Part shown: one piece after another, positions 51,376 through 60,278 of the stretch
Layout of the letters: each line of letters opens with the position of its first letter
How positions within the stretch are numbered: the stretch's first letter is position 1
Assembly: GCF_029502005.1 (NCBI RefSeq)
Contig: NZ_JAMQOT010000004.1
Location: 124,001-188,000, forward strand
Direction: 5' to 3'
Source: Natrinema salsiterrestre
GTDB taxonomy: Archaea > Halobacteriota > Halobacteria > Halobacteriales > Natrialbaceae
Length of the DNA stretch: 64,000 nucleotides
Made by a program: the position numbers and the translations under genes
Notes under the pieces: model-generated
What the model saw: the letters and a program-made list of their open reading frames with translations, nothing else
Told to the model about the DNA's origin: nothing
The model's database searches: none

Positions 51376-54249
51376 TCACTCCGGGAGCAACATCACGACG
51401 GAGGTCGTGTTGTGATAGCCGCTCATCTGTCCGCGTTCCATGCAGAGTTCGCCGTAGGTCTCGAACCCGCTGAAGGGAACTCCCAGTTCCTCGTCCATCG
51501 CGTTCACCGCCTCGTCGAAGTTCTCACCGAGGATGATCGAACGACACGCACAGTCGTAGATGAAGCCGCCGGCGACGTTGCCGGGTGCGTCCCGAATCGC
51601 CGCAGTGGCCGTATCGCGTGCGGAGACGATCTGCTCGTCCGCGGGGCTGTGCATCACGCGAACCACCGTCCCTTCGGGGACGCCGACGGGGAAGTCGAGC
51701 GGCCCCTCCTTCGAGAGCCGTAACCCGGGCCAGCGGATCTTGTATCCGTCACTGATCGCCCCGTGGCCTTCCTCGATTCCGAACTCGAACTCCGTCAGGA
51801 GTCCGAGCAGCTCCATGCTCTCGTTCTCGACGGCATCGAAGTCGACCTGCTGGCCCGTCTCAGCGAGGTACGACTCGACCGACTCGCGCCACGCCTCGAA
51901 CGCCGGCTTGCCGTCGATCTCGAGAACCGTTCCGCCCTCGGCCTTCGTCACCGTCATCGGTTCGGAGATGGGTGAGTGACCGTGGTCGACCGTAATCGTC
52001 ACGGGTTCCTTCGAGGCCATGAGGCCGATGACCACCGAATCGCTCGCGATGGTGTCGCCGTGGAAGACGTGCGTCGCCTCCATCGCGAGGTCGTCACCCG
52101 CGGAGCCGCCGGCGAAGCTGACATCGTGGCCGAGGTTCCGCTGCGTGACGACCGCGATCTGGTCGCTGATCCCGGCCAAGCCATCGTGGAGGTTGATCGC
52201 CGAGAGGTGCGGGTACCCATCGACCGAGGCGGGGAGCGTTTCGACCGCTTCGTTCACTGCACTCGCGACCCCATCGGAGAGATCGGTACCGAGTCCCGTG
52301 AAGAACTTGATCGTGTCACTGGCGACGAGCGAAACCGTCACGGTTCCGTCTGACACCGCCTTCTCGGTGAATTCGCCCGACGACGACGCACCGATCAACT
52401 TCGCGTCCGGTCCGATGACGTCGCGAATCCCCTCGAGGACGTCGGCGTACTCGTACTCGGGCGAACAGAAGACCTGACAGAAGTCGACGCGGTCGGTACC
52501 CAAGTCGTCGAACGCCATCGTCGCTGCACGACGCCCCGTATCGAAACTATCGTCACCGGTCGCCATCCCCGTCTGGAACTTCGTCGGCAGTCCGGTGGTC
52601 TCAGTCGTGTTCCCGAACGTGAACTCATCGGAGCCGGCCGCCTCCGGCGAACTCGAGGCCGTCTCGGAGCGGGACGACGTTTCGGGTGTCGCGTCGGTCG
52701 TCGACGATGCCGAAGCGACGTCACCACTTCCTGTCGACGCCTGTCCCTCGGACGGAGAACCGGCGAGTTCGGTCGGTGACTGCCGATCCATCGCCGGCAC
52801 GTCCTGGCGCGCTTTGTACATGTCGAGGGTGTCACTGAGCCAGTTCGCGTTTTCGGCGAGCTGTTTGGTGCTGTCGGAGACGTCCGTGAGCGCGGCCGTC
52901 TGTTCCTCCGCGGAAGCCGTGACGTCTTCGGCCAGGTCCGAGGTCTGATCGCTGATCGTGGCCGTCTCCTCGACGAGCGCGACCACCTGCTGTGTCGACT
53001 TCGCCTGTTCGTCTGCGGCCATGTGCATCTCCTGGACGCCGTGGTTGGTCTCCTCGGCGTACTCCGCGATTTCCCCGAGTGCCTCGAGCGCGTTTTCGAC
53101 CGAATCGGTGTGTTCCGCGACGCGATCTTCGGTCTCTCGAACGGTGTTCGTCGCGACCTCGGTCTGTTCGTGAATGTCCGCGATACGCTTCTCGATGTTT
53201 TCGGCGGCGTCCTTGCTCTTCGCAGCGAGCTCCTTGACTTCGTTCGCGACCGCGGCGAACCCTTCGCCGGAGCCGTCGCCGCCGCTGCGAGTCGCCTCGA
53301 TGTTGGCGTTCAACGCGAGCATGTTCGTCTCGCGGGCGACTTCGCTGATGAACTCGACCAGTTCGTCGATCGCCTCCATCTCCGTTTGCAGCGTCTCGAT
53401 CGCTTCGACCGCTTCCGCTGACCCGTCCTCCATCTCGTTCAACCCATCGATCGCCGTTTTCGCTGCTTCCTGTCCCTGGCGACCGACTTCCGTCGTCCGT
53501 TCGGACAGCGTCGCGACCTCGTCAGAGAGACTCGCGATCTCCTCGATGCTCGAGGAGAGGTTCTCCATCTCCCCGTTGACCGACTGCAGGCGCTCGGACT
53601 GCACCGTCGCACCCTCCGCGATCTCCTGAATCGTCGCGCTGATCTCGTCGCTCGCTTCGCTGACTTCTTCGGTTCCCGACATCACTTCGTTGCTCGAGGA
53701 GACGACGAGCGCGATGAAGTCCTTGAGGTGCCGCATCGTTCCCTCGAGTTCGTCCATCATCTCGTTGAAGTCGTCCGCCACGTCCAGCGGTGACTCCTCG
53801 TCGGAATCGATCCGATGCGTGAGCTGGCCGGCGGCACACAGCTGCATCGCGTCCTGTAACGCTTCGGTCTGGGACTTGATACGTTCGTTTCGGTGCCGAG
53901 TGCCCTCGAGCTCCGACTCGAGGTCGTCGAGTTGCGTCCGGAGCTGGCGATTCTCGGTGACGCGCTTTTCGAAGGCGGTATCCAGTTCCCGAATCCCGCC
54001 GTCAGTGACGGCCGGATCGGGTTCGTCGATCACCGCTTCGACGCTCGAAACGACGTCCTCGTGCTCACTGTCGACGCGACGACCGAGGACAGTTCCCGTC
54101 CCGCCGACGACTATCGCACCAGCGAGTAGTCCGAGAACGCCACCGAAATGTCCGGCCGCCGCCATGACAACTGCCGCGACAAAGAGAGCCGCCCCGAACT
54201 GTACGGCGTAGTTCGGACCCCCTGTCTCCGTTTGCAAACCATCGTCCAT
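51376..54249 (-). CDS. Methyl-accepting chemotaxis protein fused to a FIST sensor domain
   Basis: A 957-residue receptor. Two membrane helices at about 14-33 and 36-56 with almost no external loop, so sensing is cytoplasmic. A HAMP-like segment (115-170) leads into the methyl-accepting coiled coil (180-460) with the hairpin tip RETNMLALNANIEA. A Ser/Thr-rich linker of about 60 residues follows (residues 480-545), then FIST_N (DLGTDRVDFCQVFCSPEYEY; about 570-760) and FIST_C (ESVESYLAETG to the end, with CACRSIILGEN). FIST domains are ligand-binding sensors. ATG at 54249 was chosen since the upstream frame is non-coding. No che genes are adjacent. Confidence 0.9.
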   Translation of the reverse strand: MDDGLQTETGGPNYAVQFGAALFVAAVVMAAAGHFGGVLGLLAGAIVVGGTGTVLGRRVDSEHEDVVSSVEAVIDEPDPAVTDGGIRELDTAFEKRVTENRQLRTQLDDLESELEGTRHRNERIKSQTEALQDAMQLCAAGQLTHRIDSDEESPLDVADDFNEMMDELEGTMRHLKDFIALVVSSSNEVMSGTEEVSEASDEISATIQEIAEGATVQSERLQSVNGEMENLSSSIEEIASLSDEVATLSERTTEVGRQGQEAAKTAIDGLNEMEDGSAEAVEAIETLQTEMEAIDELVEFISEVARETNMLALNANIEATRSGGDGSGEGFAAVANEVKELAAKSKDAAENIEKRIADIHEQTEVATNTVRETEDRVAEHTDSVENALEALGEIAEYAEETNHGVQEMHMAADEQAKSTQQVVALVEETATISDQTSDLAEDVTASAEEQTAALTDVSDSTKQLAENANWLSDTLDMYKARQDVPAMDRQSPTELAGSPSEGQASTGSGDVASASSTTDATPETSSRSETASSSPEAAGSDEFTFGNTTETTGLPTKFQTGMATGDDSFDTGRRAATMAFDDLGTDRVDFCQVFCSPEYEYADVLEGIRDVIGPDAKLIGASSSGEFTEKAVSDGTVTVSLVASDTIKFFTGLGTDLSDGVASAVNEAVETLPASVDGYPHLSAINLHDGLAGISDQIAVVTQRNLGHDVSFAGGSAGDDLAMEATHVFHGDTIASDSVVIGLMASKEPVTITVDHGHSPISEPMTVTKAEGGTVLEIDGKPAFEAWRESVESYLAETGQQVDFDAVENESMELLGLLTEFEFGIEEGHGAISDGYKIRWPGLRLSKEGPLDFPVGVPEGTVVRVMHSPADEQIVSARDTATAAIRDAPGNVAGGFIYDCACRSIILGENFDEAVNAMDEELGVPFSGFETYGELCMERGQMSGYHNTTSVVMLLPE

Positions 54250-54467
54250 AGGAGACAAACGAATAGAATAGGTAAGAACTTGTCGGCCAAATTTAATGTA
54301 TGTCAAACACACACAGTGTTTGTTACTAGCATTTGAGAACCAATGAGAACGGTATAGCAGTTTCACCGGCCGAACATGTCTGTTTCTCATATTATTTGGT
54401 GGGCCGAGAGCCGCGCCTGCAGTCGTTCGAACCGACGGATTCGATAGAGCGGTTTCGAGTCGAGCGC

Positions 54468-54725
54468 TCAGCGCTCGAGACCGCCCCGCTCGTTGACCTC
54501 GAGAATGAACTTCACGTTGCGGACGATTTCTTCGGGAGAGGTCTCCTCGCGCTCGTCGTAGAGGTCGCTGGTCCGGTACAGGATGTTCGCGAGCTGTTTG
54601 CTCTCGCTGGTGTCACCGCGAACGTCGTCGGCGAGCTCGCGGAGGCGTTCGACGCGCTCGGGATCGGGCTCGAAGCCGTCATCCGAGTCGATGCCGGCCT
54701 CCTCGTCGTCACCGCTCGAGCTCAT
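54468..54725 (-). CDS. Small acidic protein coupled to Mrp
   Basis: An 85-residue acidic protein (MSSSGDDEEAGIDSDDG start, helical VERLRELADDV and EIVRNVKFILEV). Its ATG overlaps the stop of the Mrp gene by 3 bases (ATGA arrangement), so it is translated with it. No family recognised; it may help Mrp in cluster assembly. Confidence 0.6.
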   Translation of the reverse strand: MSSSGDDEEAGIDSDDGFEPDPERVERLRELADDVRGDTSESKQLANILYRTSDLYDEREETSPEEIVRNVKFILEVNERGGLER

Positions 54726-55798
54726 CGGTCGGGGGAAGCGGCCTCGTTGCGACGGCTCTGAGAGATCCCCTGCCGGTGGACGATCCCGGTGTTGTTGGCG
54801 ACGTTCTCGGTGATCGTTCGGAGCGCGTCGCTCGTGTCGTCCCCGTCTTTCAGGACCGTCGGCTTCCCGCCGTCGCCGCCCTCGCGGACGGCGGGATCGA
54901 GCGGGATCGAGCCGAGGAAGGGGAGTTCGTGCTCCTCGGCGAAGTCTTCGCCGCCGCCGGAGCCGAAGATGTCGTGTTCGCCGCCGCAGTCGGGACAGGC
55001 GAACGTCGACATGTTCTCGGCGATCCCCAGCACGACCGTGTCGTGTTTGGCGAACATCTCGAGGCCCTTGCGGGCGTCGTCCAGCGCCACGTCCTGGGGC
55101 GTCGTGACGATGACCGCGCCGGTGACGGGCATGGTCTGGAGCATCGTCAACTGCGTGTCGCCGGTCCCCGGCGGGAGGTCGACCACGAGATAGTCGAGGT
55201 GGCCCCACTCGACGTCCTCCGTCAGCTGGGTGATGACCTTGTGGACCATCGGACCGCGCCAGATGACCGGGTCGTCCTCGCCGGTGAGGAAGGCCATGCT
55301 CATGAGTTTCACGCCGTACTTCTCGGGGGGAACGAGGGTCTCGTCCTCGGTGGCCATCGGCGGCTCGTCGGCGTCGACCATCCGCGGGACGTTCGGCCCG
55401 TAGACGTCGGCGTCGAAGAGGCCGACGCGGGCACCCAGCTGCGAGAGCCCGGCGGCGAGGTTGACCGCGACGGTCGACTTGCCGACGCCGCCCTTTCCGG
55501 AGGCGACGGCGATGACGTTCTTGACGTTCGGCAGTACCTGTTCCTCGCTCGTGAGATCGTCGCGATCGGGCACGCTCGCGGTCAGGTCCGGCTCGAGGCC
55601 CTCGGCGGTGAGCACCTCGCGCACCTCGGCGGCGATGTCGCTCTCGCTCGGGGAGTAGGGAGCGCCCAGTGCGAGATCGATATCGACCTCGTCGCCGTCG
55701 ACGGTGATGTCGTTGACGAGTCCGAGCGAAACGATGTCGTCGCCGAGTTCCGGATCCTCGACCGCCCGAAGGCGGTCGCGAACGGCGGCTTCGTCCAT
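54722..55798 (-). CDS. Mrp/ApbC-type P-loop ATPase (iron-sulfur carrier)
   Basis: A 358-residue protein. The N-terminal MIP18-like (DUF59) domain covers 1-80 (VEDPELGDDIVSLGLV). The deviant Walker A is ASGKGGVGKSTVAV (about 98-111), followed by FDADVYGPNVPRM and DLPPGTGDTQLT. A Cys pair CPDCGG near residue 272 is the expected site for cluster binding between subunits. Such proteins deliver Fe-S clusters. Start ATG at 55798. Overlaps a small gene at its 3' end. Confidence 0.95.
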   Translation of the reverse strand: MDEAAVRDRLRAVEDPELGDDIVSLGLVNDITVDGDEVDIDLALGAPYSPSESDIAAEVREVLTAEGLEPDLTASVPDRDDLTSEEQVLPNVKNVIAVASGKGGVGKSTVAVNLAAGLSQLGARVGLFDADVYGPNVPRMVDADEPPMATEDETLVPPEKYGVKLMSMAFLTGEDDPVIWRGPMVHKVITQLTEDVEWGHLDYLVVDLPPGTGDTQLTMLQTMPVTGAVIVTTPQDVALDDARKGLEMFAKHDTVVLGIAENMSTFACPDCGGEHDIFGSGGGEDFAEEHELPFLGSIPLDPAVREGGDGGKPTVLKDGDDTSDALRTITENVANNTGIVHRQGISQSRRNEAASPDR

Positions 55799-56117
55799 GT
55801 CACTAGGTACTTGCCAGCGTCGAAAAGGGTTGTGTTCCCGCCTTTTTTCTTCGGGTTGCTGAGAAACCGTCGGTTTCCCGGACATCGCGAAGTCTGACGG
55901 GACGTACGTCCAGCTTCGCTCAGTCACGAAACGGCTCCGCCGTTTCGAACGACCACCCTCGCAGGGCTCGGTCGAACCGCTCGAAAAAATCTGGGCCAAA
56001 ACACCGGAAGAACGCAGTTCTTCCGAGCCCTCGTTCACTTCGTTCAGGAGAAAAGCCGCTCACTCCCGCTGGTCGTTCGCGGGACCAATACGTGCGACTC
56101 AACCACGTCACAGGGAC
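55799..56117. repeat. Intergenic region with GC stem-loops
   Basis: No gene seen. Perfect hairpins: CGAAACGGC (55927-55935) with GCCGTTTCG (55939-55947), and CGGAAGAAC (56005-56013) with GTTCTTCCG (56017-56025). An AT-rich stretch with a T-run at 55840-55850 lies in front of the Mrp gene and may be its promoter. The hairpins could be terminators for the minus-strand gene at 56118. Confidence 0.55.
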
Positions 56118-56441
56118 TTATCCGTTGAAATCGAACCGCGGCCCGCCGTAGGTCGGCGGATCGGGATCGAGTTCCACTCCCCGCTCGTAGCGCACGAAAT
56201 TCAGATAGAAGGGGCGGCCACAGCCGTCGATGGGGTCCCCCTCGAGATCGGTGACGGTGCCGTCTTCGCCACAGAGGAATTCGATCCCGTCCGCCGATTC
56301 GCGGTCGGGATCGTCCGGGCTCGCATACTCCCAACCCGGTTGTGCGACCTTCGTGACCGACCGGTCCGCCAGATCCGGGGGTCGCTCGAGGCTGACCACG
56401 GCGTTGCAGTGAGGACAGGTGTATCGGACGGTGACGGTCAT
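56118..56441 (-). CDS. Uncharacterised zinc-ribbon protein
   Basis: A 107-residue protein. CPHC (residues 9-12) and a second pair formed by Cys in FLCGEDG and GCGRPFY further on give a likely zinc site. Acidic, with a C-terminal beta-rich part. ATG at 56441 chosen because the zinc ribbon follows directly. Divergent from the DUF5783 gene. Confidence 0.65.
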   Translation of the reverse strand: MTVTVRYTCPHCNAVVSLERPPDLADRSVTKVAQPGWEYASPDDPDRESADGIEFLCGEDGTVTDLEGDPIDGCGRPFYLNFVRYERGVELDPDPPTYGGPRFDFNG

Positions 56442-56557
56442 CGGCGGATCTAGGGGGCTCGCGGACGTAAGCCTGCGGGCACCGGTTGGTGTTTCGGCCA
56501 CTCGATCGTTGAACCGTATCCCGAACGGTTTACCGGACAGCGTGCCGACGGAGGCCT

Positions 56558-56881
56558 ATGACGGAGTTCGACCCCGAGAAGTTCGAGGAGAAGTACGTCT
56601 ACTATTTCGAGGAACTCGAAGAGGCCTACTCCGCGGCCTACCAACAGCTACACGGCCAGTACGATTCGGCGGTGCTCCGCGCGATCGATCGACAGGTGCT
56701 CAGCGAGAGTGAGCCATTCTACGACGGGGACGGCGAATTCCGGGTCGAGCTCCCCGAGAACCCGCGAGAACGAGCCGGGGCGGCGGCCGAGCACGAACAG
56801 TTCGAGGCCGTCCTCGAGGCGTTCGTCGACCGGATCGAGCGCGAGCTACGGCGGATTTTCGGATTCGACGAGACCGCGTGA
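56558..56881 (+). CDS. DUF5783-family protein
   Basis: A 107-residue helical haloarchaeal protein (MTEFDPEKFEEKYVYYFEEL start, later EPFYDGDGEFRVELPENP and RIERELRRIFGFDE). Function unknown. ATG at 56558 is the clear family start. Confidence 0.8.
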   Translation: MTEFDPEKFEEKYVYYFEELEEAYSAAYQQLHGQYDSAVLRAIDRQVLSESEPFYDGDGEFRVELPENPRERAGAAAEHEQFEAVLEAFVDRIERELRRIFGFDETA

Positions 56882-56962
56882 GGGCGAGCCAGTGACGGGA
56901 TCGCGACGGGACGGCTGCGAGGTCCCGGAACACCTTTTGCGCTGACCGAAAACCATCCGGGT

Positions 56963-57814
56963 ATGATCGACGAGACGGCCGAGGAAATCCGCGAGATGCA
57001 GACGCACAGCTCCTCGGTGGTTGCCGTACGCGCCGCCCGGGCCCTCGAGGAGCTGACCGAGCGGGAGTTCGCCACCGTCGAGGAGTACATCCGCGGGCTC
57101 GAGCGCAACGGCTCCGTGTTGCGGCGGGCGAACCCCTCCCACGCGTCGCTCCAGAACGCCGTTCGGGAGATCGTCGACGACGTGATCGACGCCGACCCCG
57201 ACAGCGTCGAGGAGGCGCGACGACTCACCAGCGAGACGATCGACGCGGTCGTTTCGCGGATCGAGTCCGGCAAGCGACTGGCCGCCGAAAACGCCGCGGC
57301 GTTCCTCGCGGACGGCGCGACGATCCTGACCCACGACTATTCTTCGACGGTGATCGAGGCCCTCGAGCAGGCCACCGAGGCCGGCAAGACGTTCGACGTC
57401 TACGTCACCGAGGCCCGGCCGCGGTACATCGGTCGCAAGACCGCCCGGACGCTCGCGGATCTCGAGGGCGTCGACCCGACGTTACTCACCGACAGCGCAC
57501 ACGGGATCTATCTCGAGGAGTGCGACCGCGTGGTCGTCGGCATGGACTGTATCGTCGACGGGACGCTGTACAACCGCGTGGGCACGTTTCCGATCGCGTC
57601 GACGGCCGCACAGCTGGACGTGCCGGTCACCGTACTGGGCTCGGCCTCGAAGATCGTCAGCGAGGGGTTCGTCTTCGAGAACGAGTACCGGCCGGGCAGC
57701 GAGGTGATGCCCGAACCTGCCGACGGGTTCGACGTCGAGAATCCCGCGTACGACGCGACGCCGGTCGACCTGCTCGAGAGCGTTATTACGGACGAGGGTC
57801 GCCAGGAGTTCTGA
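56963..57814 (+). CDS. eIF2B-like protein, probable ribose-1,5-bisphosphate isomerase
   Basis: A 283-residue member of the eIF2B/ribose-1,5-bisphosphate isomerase family. Visible features: ILTHDYSSTVIEAL, VTEARPRYIGRKTA, the signature GMDCIVDGTLYNRVGTFPI and SKIVSEGFVFENEYRPG. In archaea such proteins act in nucleoside degradation via ribose-1,5-bisphosphate to ribulose-1,5-bisphosphate; eIF2B-like translation roles are an older annotation. 81 bases after DUF5783, possibly one transcript. Confidence 0.85.
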   Translation: MIDETAEEIREMQTHSSSVVAVRAARALEELTEREFATVEEYIRGLERNGSVLRRANPSHASLQNAVREIVDDVIDADPDSVEEARRLTSETIDAVVSRIESGKRLAAENAAAFLADGATILTHDYSSTVIEALEQATEAGKTFDVYVTEARPRYIGRKTARTLADLEGVDPTLLTDSAHGIYLEECDRVVVGMDCIVDGTLYNRVGTFPIASTAAQLDVPVTVLGSASKIVSEGFVFENEYRPGSEVMPEPADGFDVENPAYDATPVDLLESVITDEGRQEF

Positions 57815-57926
57815 GCGGGACCGGTTCCGGTCTCCGTCTCGGACGGGAGCGATCGAATCTCCCCGTGAGTCTGATAGTCGGTATCGTGTGACAATAGACT
57901 ATGCCGATCACCGGTGTAGTGGGCGT

Positions 57927-59219
57927 ATGCGTCTCGTACAGGTATTCGTGCCCCGTGGCGAGCTGGACCTCGTACTCGAGACGGCGGATGCTGCCGGCGT
58001 CGACTACACAGTCTCGCGGGACACGGATCGCGGGGAGTTCGAAGCGCTGGTTTCGGTCCCCGTTCCGCCGTCGGCCGTCGAACCGCTGTTGTCCGACCTC
58101 CGAGACGCGGGCCTCGACGACCGCTCGTACACGGTTGTGACCGAGGCTGAAACGATCGTCTCGAGTCGAACCGATGCTCTGACGGGACGGTTTTCGGGTA
58201 CCAGGATTTCCCGGGAGGAACTCCAGTCTCGAGCGGCCGATCTCGCACCGGCGGCGTCGACCTACTTCAGCCTGCTCGTCGTGAGTACGGCGATCGCGAC
58301 GGCCGGCCTGTTGCTCGATTCCGCAGCGACGATCATCGGTGCGATGGTCGTTGCGCCGTTGATGGGACCCGCGCTCGCTGCGAGCGTCGGCGTCGTCGTT
58401 AACGATGATGGACTCGCGACACGCGGTATCGTGCTTCAGGGAACCGGACTCGCGGTCGCAGTCGCGACAGCCGCAGTAATCGGCTGGCTACTCAGAGGAA
58501 CGGTGTTGCTTCCACCGGGGTTCGATATCACGACGGTACCCCAGATCGAGGAACGCATCACGCCGGACGTGCTCGCGCTGTTCCTCGCGCTGGGATCCGG
58601 TGTGGCTGCCGTCGTCAGCCTCACTCGCAACGTCGGCTCGGTTCTCGTCGGCGTGGCGATCGCCGTCGCGCTCGTTCCGCCCGCCGCCACGGCCGGACTC
58701 GGTATCGCCTGGGGGAATTCGGAGGTCGTCCTCACAGCCGGCACGCTCGTGCTCGTCAATATACTCTCGATCAACCTCACGGCGTTGCTCCTGTTGTGGG
58801 CGTCCGGGTACAGGCCACACCGGTCCGCTGACATCGGGCGCGTCTACGATCGACTTCGCTCCCGGGTGATCGTGCTCTTCGTAGCGATCGCCGTCCTCTC
58901 CGTCGTTCTCGGTGGCGTCACCTACGGCACGTATCAGACTGCAGCGGTCGAACACGACGTTCGGACCGAACTCGAAGCGATGAGCGAGGACCCGCCGGCC
59001 GACGGTCCCGATCTACAGTTCCAGGAGGTTGCCGTCGACTACGAACTCGTCGACGTCTACGCCGACGAAACCCCCGTCGTGACCGTCCTCGTCGAACGAC
59101 CGCCGGGTGAGCGATTGCCGGCCGATTTCGCGGATACGGTTCGGGAACGGCTGGAAGCGGCTGCGAACGTCGATCTCGAGGTCGTCGTCGAGCTCGTCGC
59201 GACCCGGCGAAGCGGATGA
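57927..59219 (+). CDS. DUF389 (TIGR00341) membrane protein
   Basis: A 430-residue protein with an N-terminal soluble ferredoxin-like domain (residues 1-85, MRLVQVFVPRGELDLVLETA), then at least five to six membrane helices, including SAATIIGAMVVAPLMGPALA, the hallmark of this family, and a C-terminal soluble domain after residue 330. Function unknown, perhaps transport. ATG at 57927 chosen; earlier in-frame codons give no membrane protein features. Confidence 0.9.
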   Translation: MRLVQVFVPRGELDLVLETADAAGVDYTVSRDTDRGEFEALVSVPVPPSAVEPLLSDLRDAGLDDRSYTVVTEAETIVSSRTDALTGRFSGTRISREELQSRAADLAPAASTYFSLLVVSTAIATAGLLLDSAATIIGAMVVAPLMGPALAASVGVVVNDDGLATRGIVLQGTGLAVAVATAAVIGWLLRGTVLLPPGFDITTVPQIEERITPDVLALFLALGSGVAAVVSLTRNVGSVLVGVAIAVALVPPAATAGLGIAWGNSEVVLTAGTLVLVNILSINLTALLLLWASGYRPHRSADIGRVYDRLRSRVIVLFVAIAVLSVVLGGVTYGTYQTAAVEHDVRTELEAMSEDPPADGPDLQFQEVAVDYELVDVYADETPVVTVLVERPPGERLPADFADTVRERLEAAANVDLEVVVELVATRRSG

Positions 59220-59304
59220 CCCGGGCGTGACCCCTAGTGCCACTGAAACGATTCACACACTAATCGAAACGTCGTTCGATCGGCTGTACACTGACTTTCA
59301 GTGG

Positions 59305-60000
59305 CTACTCCCGCTGGCCGAACGTCCGCGGCGAGCCTTCGGTCGGGGCAGCCCACTCGACGGCGTTGCGAAGCACCCGCCGAATCGCCTCGTTCTCGTA
59401 GATGGGATACGTCTCGTGACCCGGCCGGAAGTAGAAGATGCGGCCGTTTCCGCGCCGGTAACAACAGCCGCTGCGGAACACCTCGCCGCCCTCGAACCAG
59501 CTGACGAACACCTGTCGGTCCGGTTCCGGAACGTCGAACGGCTCGCCGTACATCTCCGTTTTCGGGAGTTCGATCGACTCCGCGAGCCCGTCGGCGATCG
59601 GATGGCCGGGGTCGACGACCCAGAGCCGCTCGGTGCCGCCGTCTTCGCGGTACTGCAGGCTGCAGGACGTTCCCATGAGCCGCTTGAACGGCTTCGAGTA
59701 GTGGGCCGAGTGGAGGGGGAGCAGTCCCATACCCTCGAGCACGCGCTCCTGTACCCGATCGACGACGGCGTCGCTCACCTCGTCGTGGGCCTCGTGGCCC
59801 CACCACAGCAACACGTCGGTCGACTCGAGGACCTCGTCCGTGAGGCCGTGCTCGGGCTCGTCGAGCGTCGCGGTTCGGACCGTGTGATCGTCCGCGAGCG
59901 CGTCGGCGAGCGTCTCGTGGATGCCGTCCGGATAGACGGCCGCGACCTCGTCGTCCTCGCGTTCGTGACGGAACTCGTTCCAGATCGTGACGGTGACCAT
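59305..60000 (-). CDS. ThuA-family protein
   Basis: A 231-residue protein similar to ThuA of trehalose utilisation: a glutamine-amidotransferase-like fold with [28 protein letters not shown], and the region [14 protein letters not shown]. Usually found near sugar dehydrogenases, as here, where a Gfo/Idh/MocA oxidoreductase lies divergent. The specific reaction is not known. ATG at 60000 chosen. Confidence 0.9.
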   Translation of the reverse strand: MVTVTIWNEFRHEREDDEVAAVYPDGIHETLADALADDHTVRTATLDEPEHGLTDEVLESTDVLLWWGHEAHDEVSDAVVDRVQERVLEGMGLLPLHSAHYSKPFKRLMGTSCSLQYREDGGTERLWVVDPGHPIADGLAESIELPKTEMYGEPFDVPEPDRQVFVSWFEGGEVFRSGCCYRRGNGRIFYFRPGHETYPIYENEAIRRVLRNAVEWAAPTEGSPRTFGQRE

Positions 60001-60064
60001 ACCGGTCCGGTCCGCGGCCGGAGCCTTAGCTGGGCCGATTCGCGAGAATACATTCACGAAAAAA

Positions 60065-60091
60065 TACCATATTTATTCACCCGATATGGTA
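60065..60091. promoter_or_regulatory. Palindromic operator TACCATAT-N11-ATATGGTA
   Basis: Perfect 8-base inverted arms (60065-60072 and 60084-60091) spaced by 11 bases in the AT-rich region between the divergent ThuA and oxidoreductase genes. The centre-to-centre distance of 19 bases, about two helix turns, fits a dimeric repressor. It lies 65 bases before the ThuA start and 190 bases before the oxidoreductase start. Confidence 0.6.
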
Positions 60092-60278
60092 CTCGGTTCC
60101 GTAATAGTATAGTAACTCGTGAAATATGAAGTGATTGTACAGATTAATCGGTCACAACCCTTATTTCGATCGCCCGACTGCCACTCTCTATGGAACGGGA
60201 TCGAACACAAATGATGTCGAAATGGCTGGTTTCTCACTCCCTCCACGCTGTTGTGACACCGAGATCGAGGGTTCGGAC

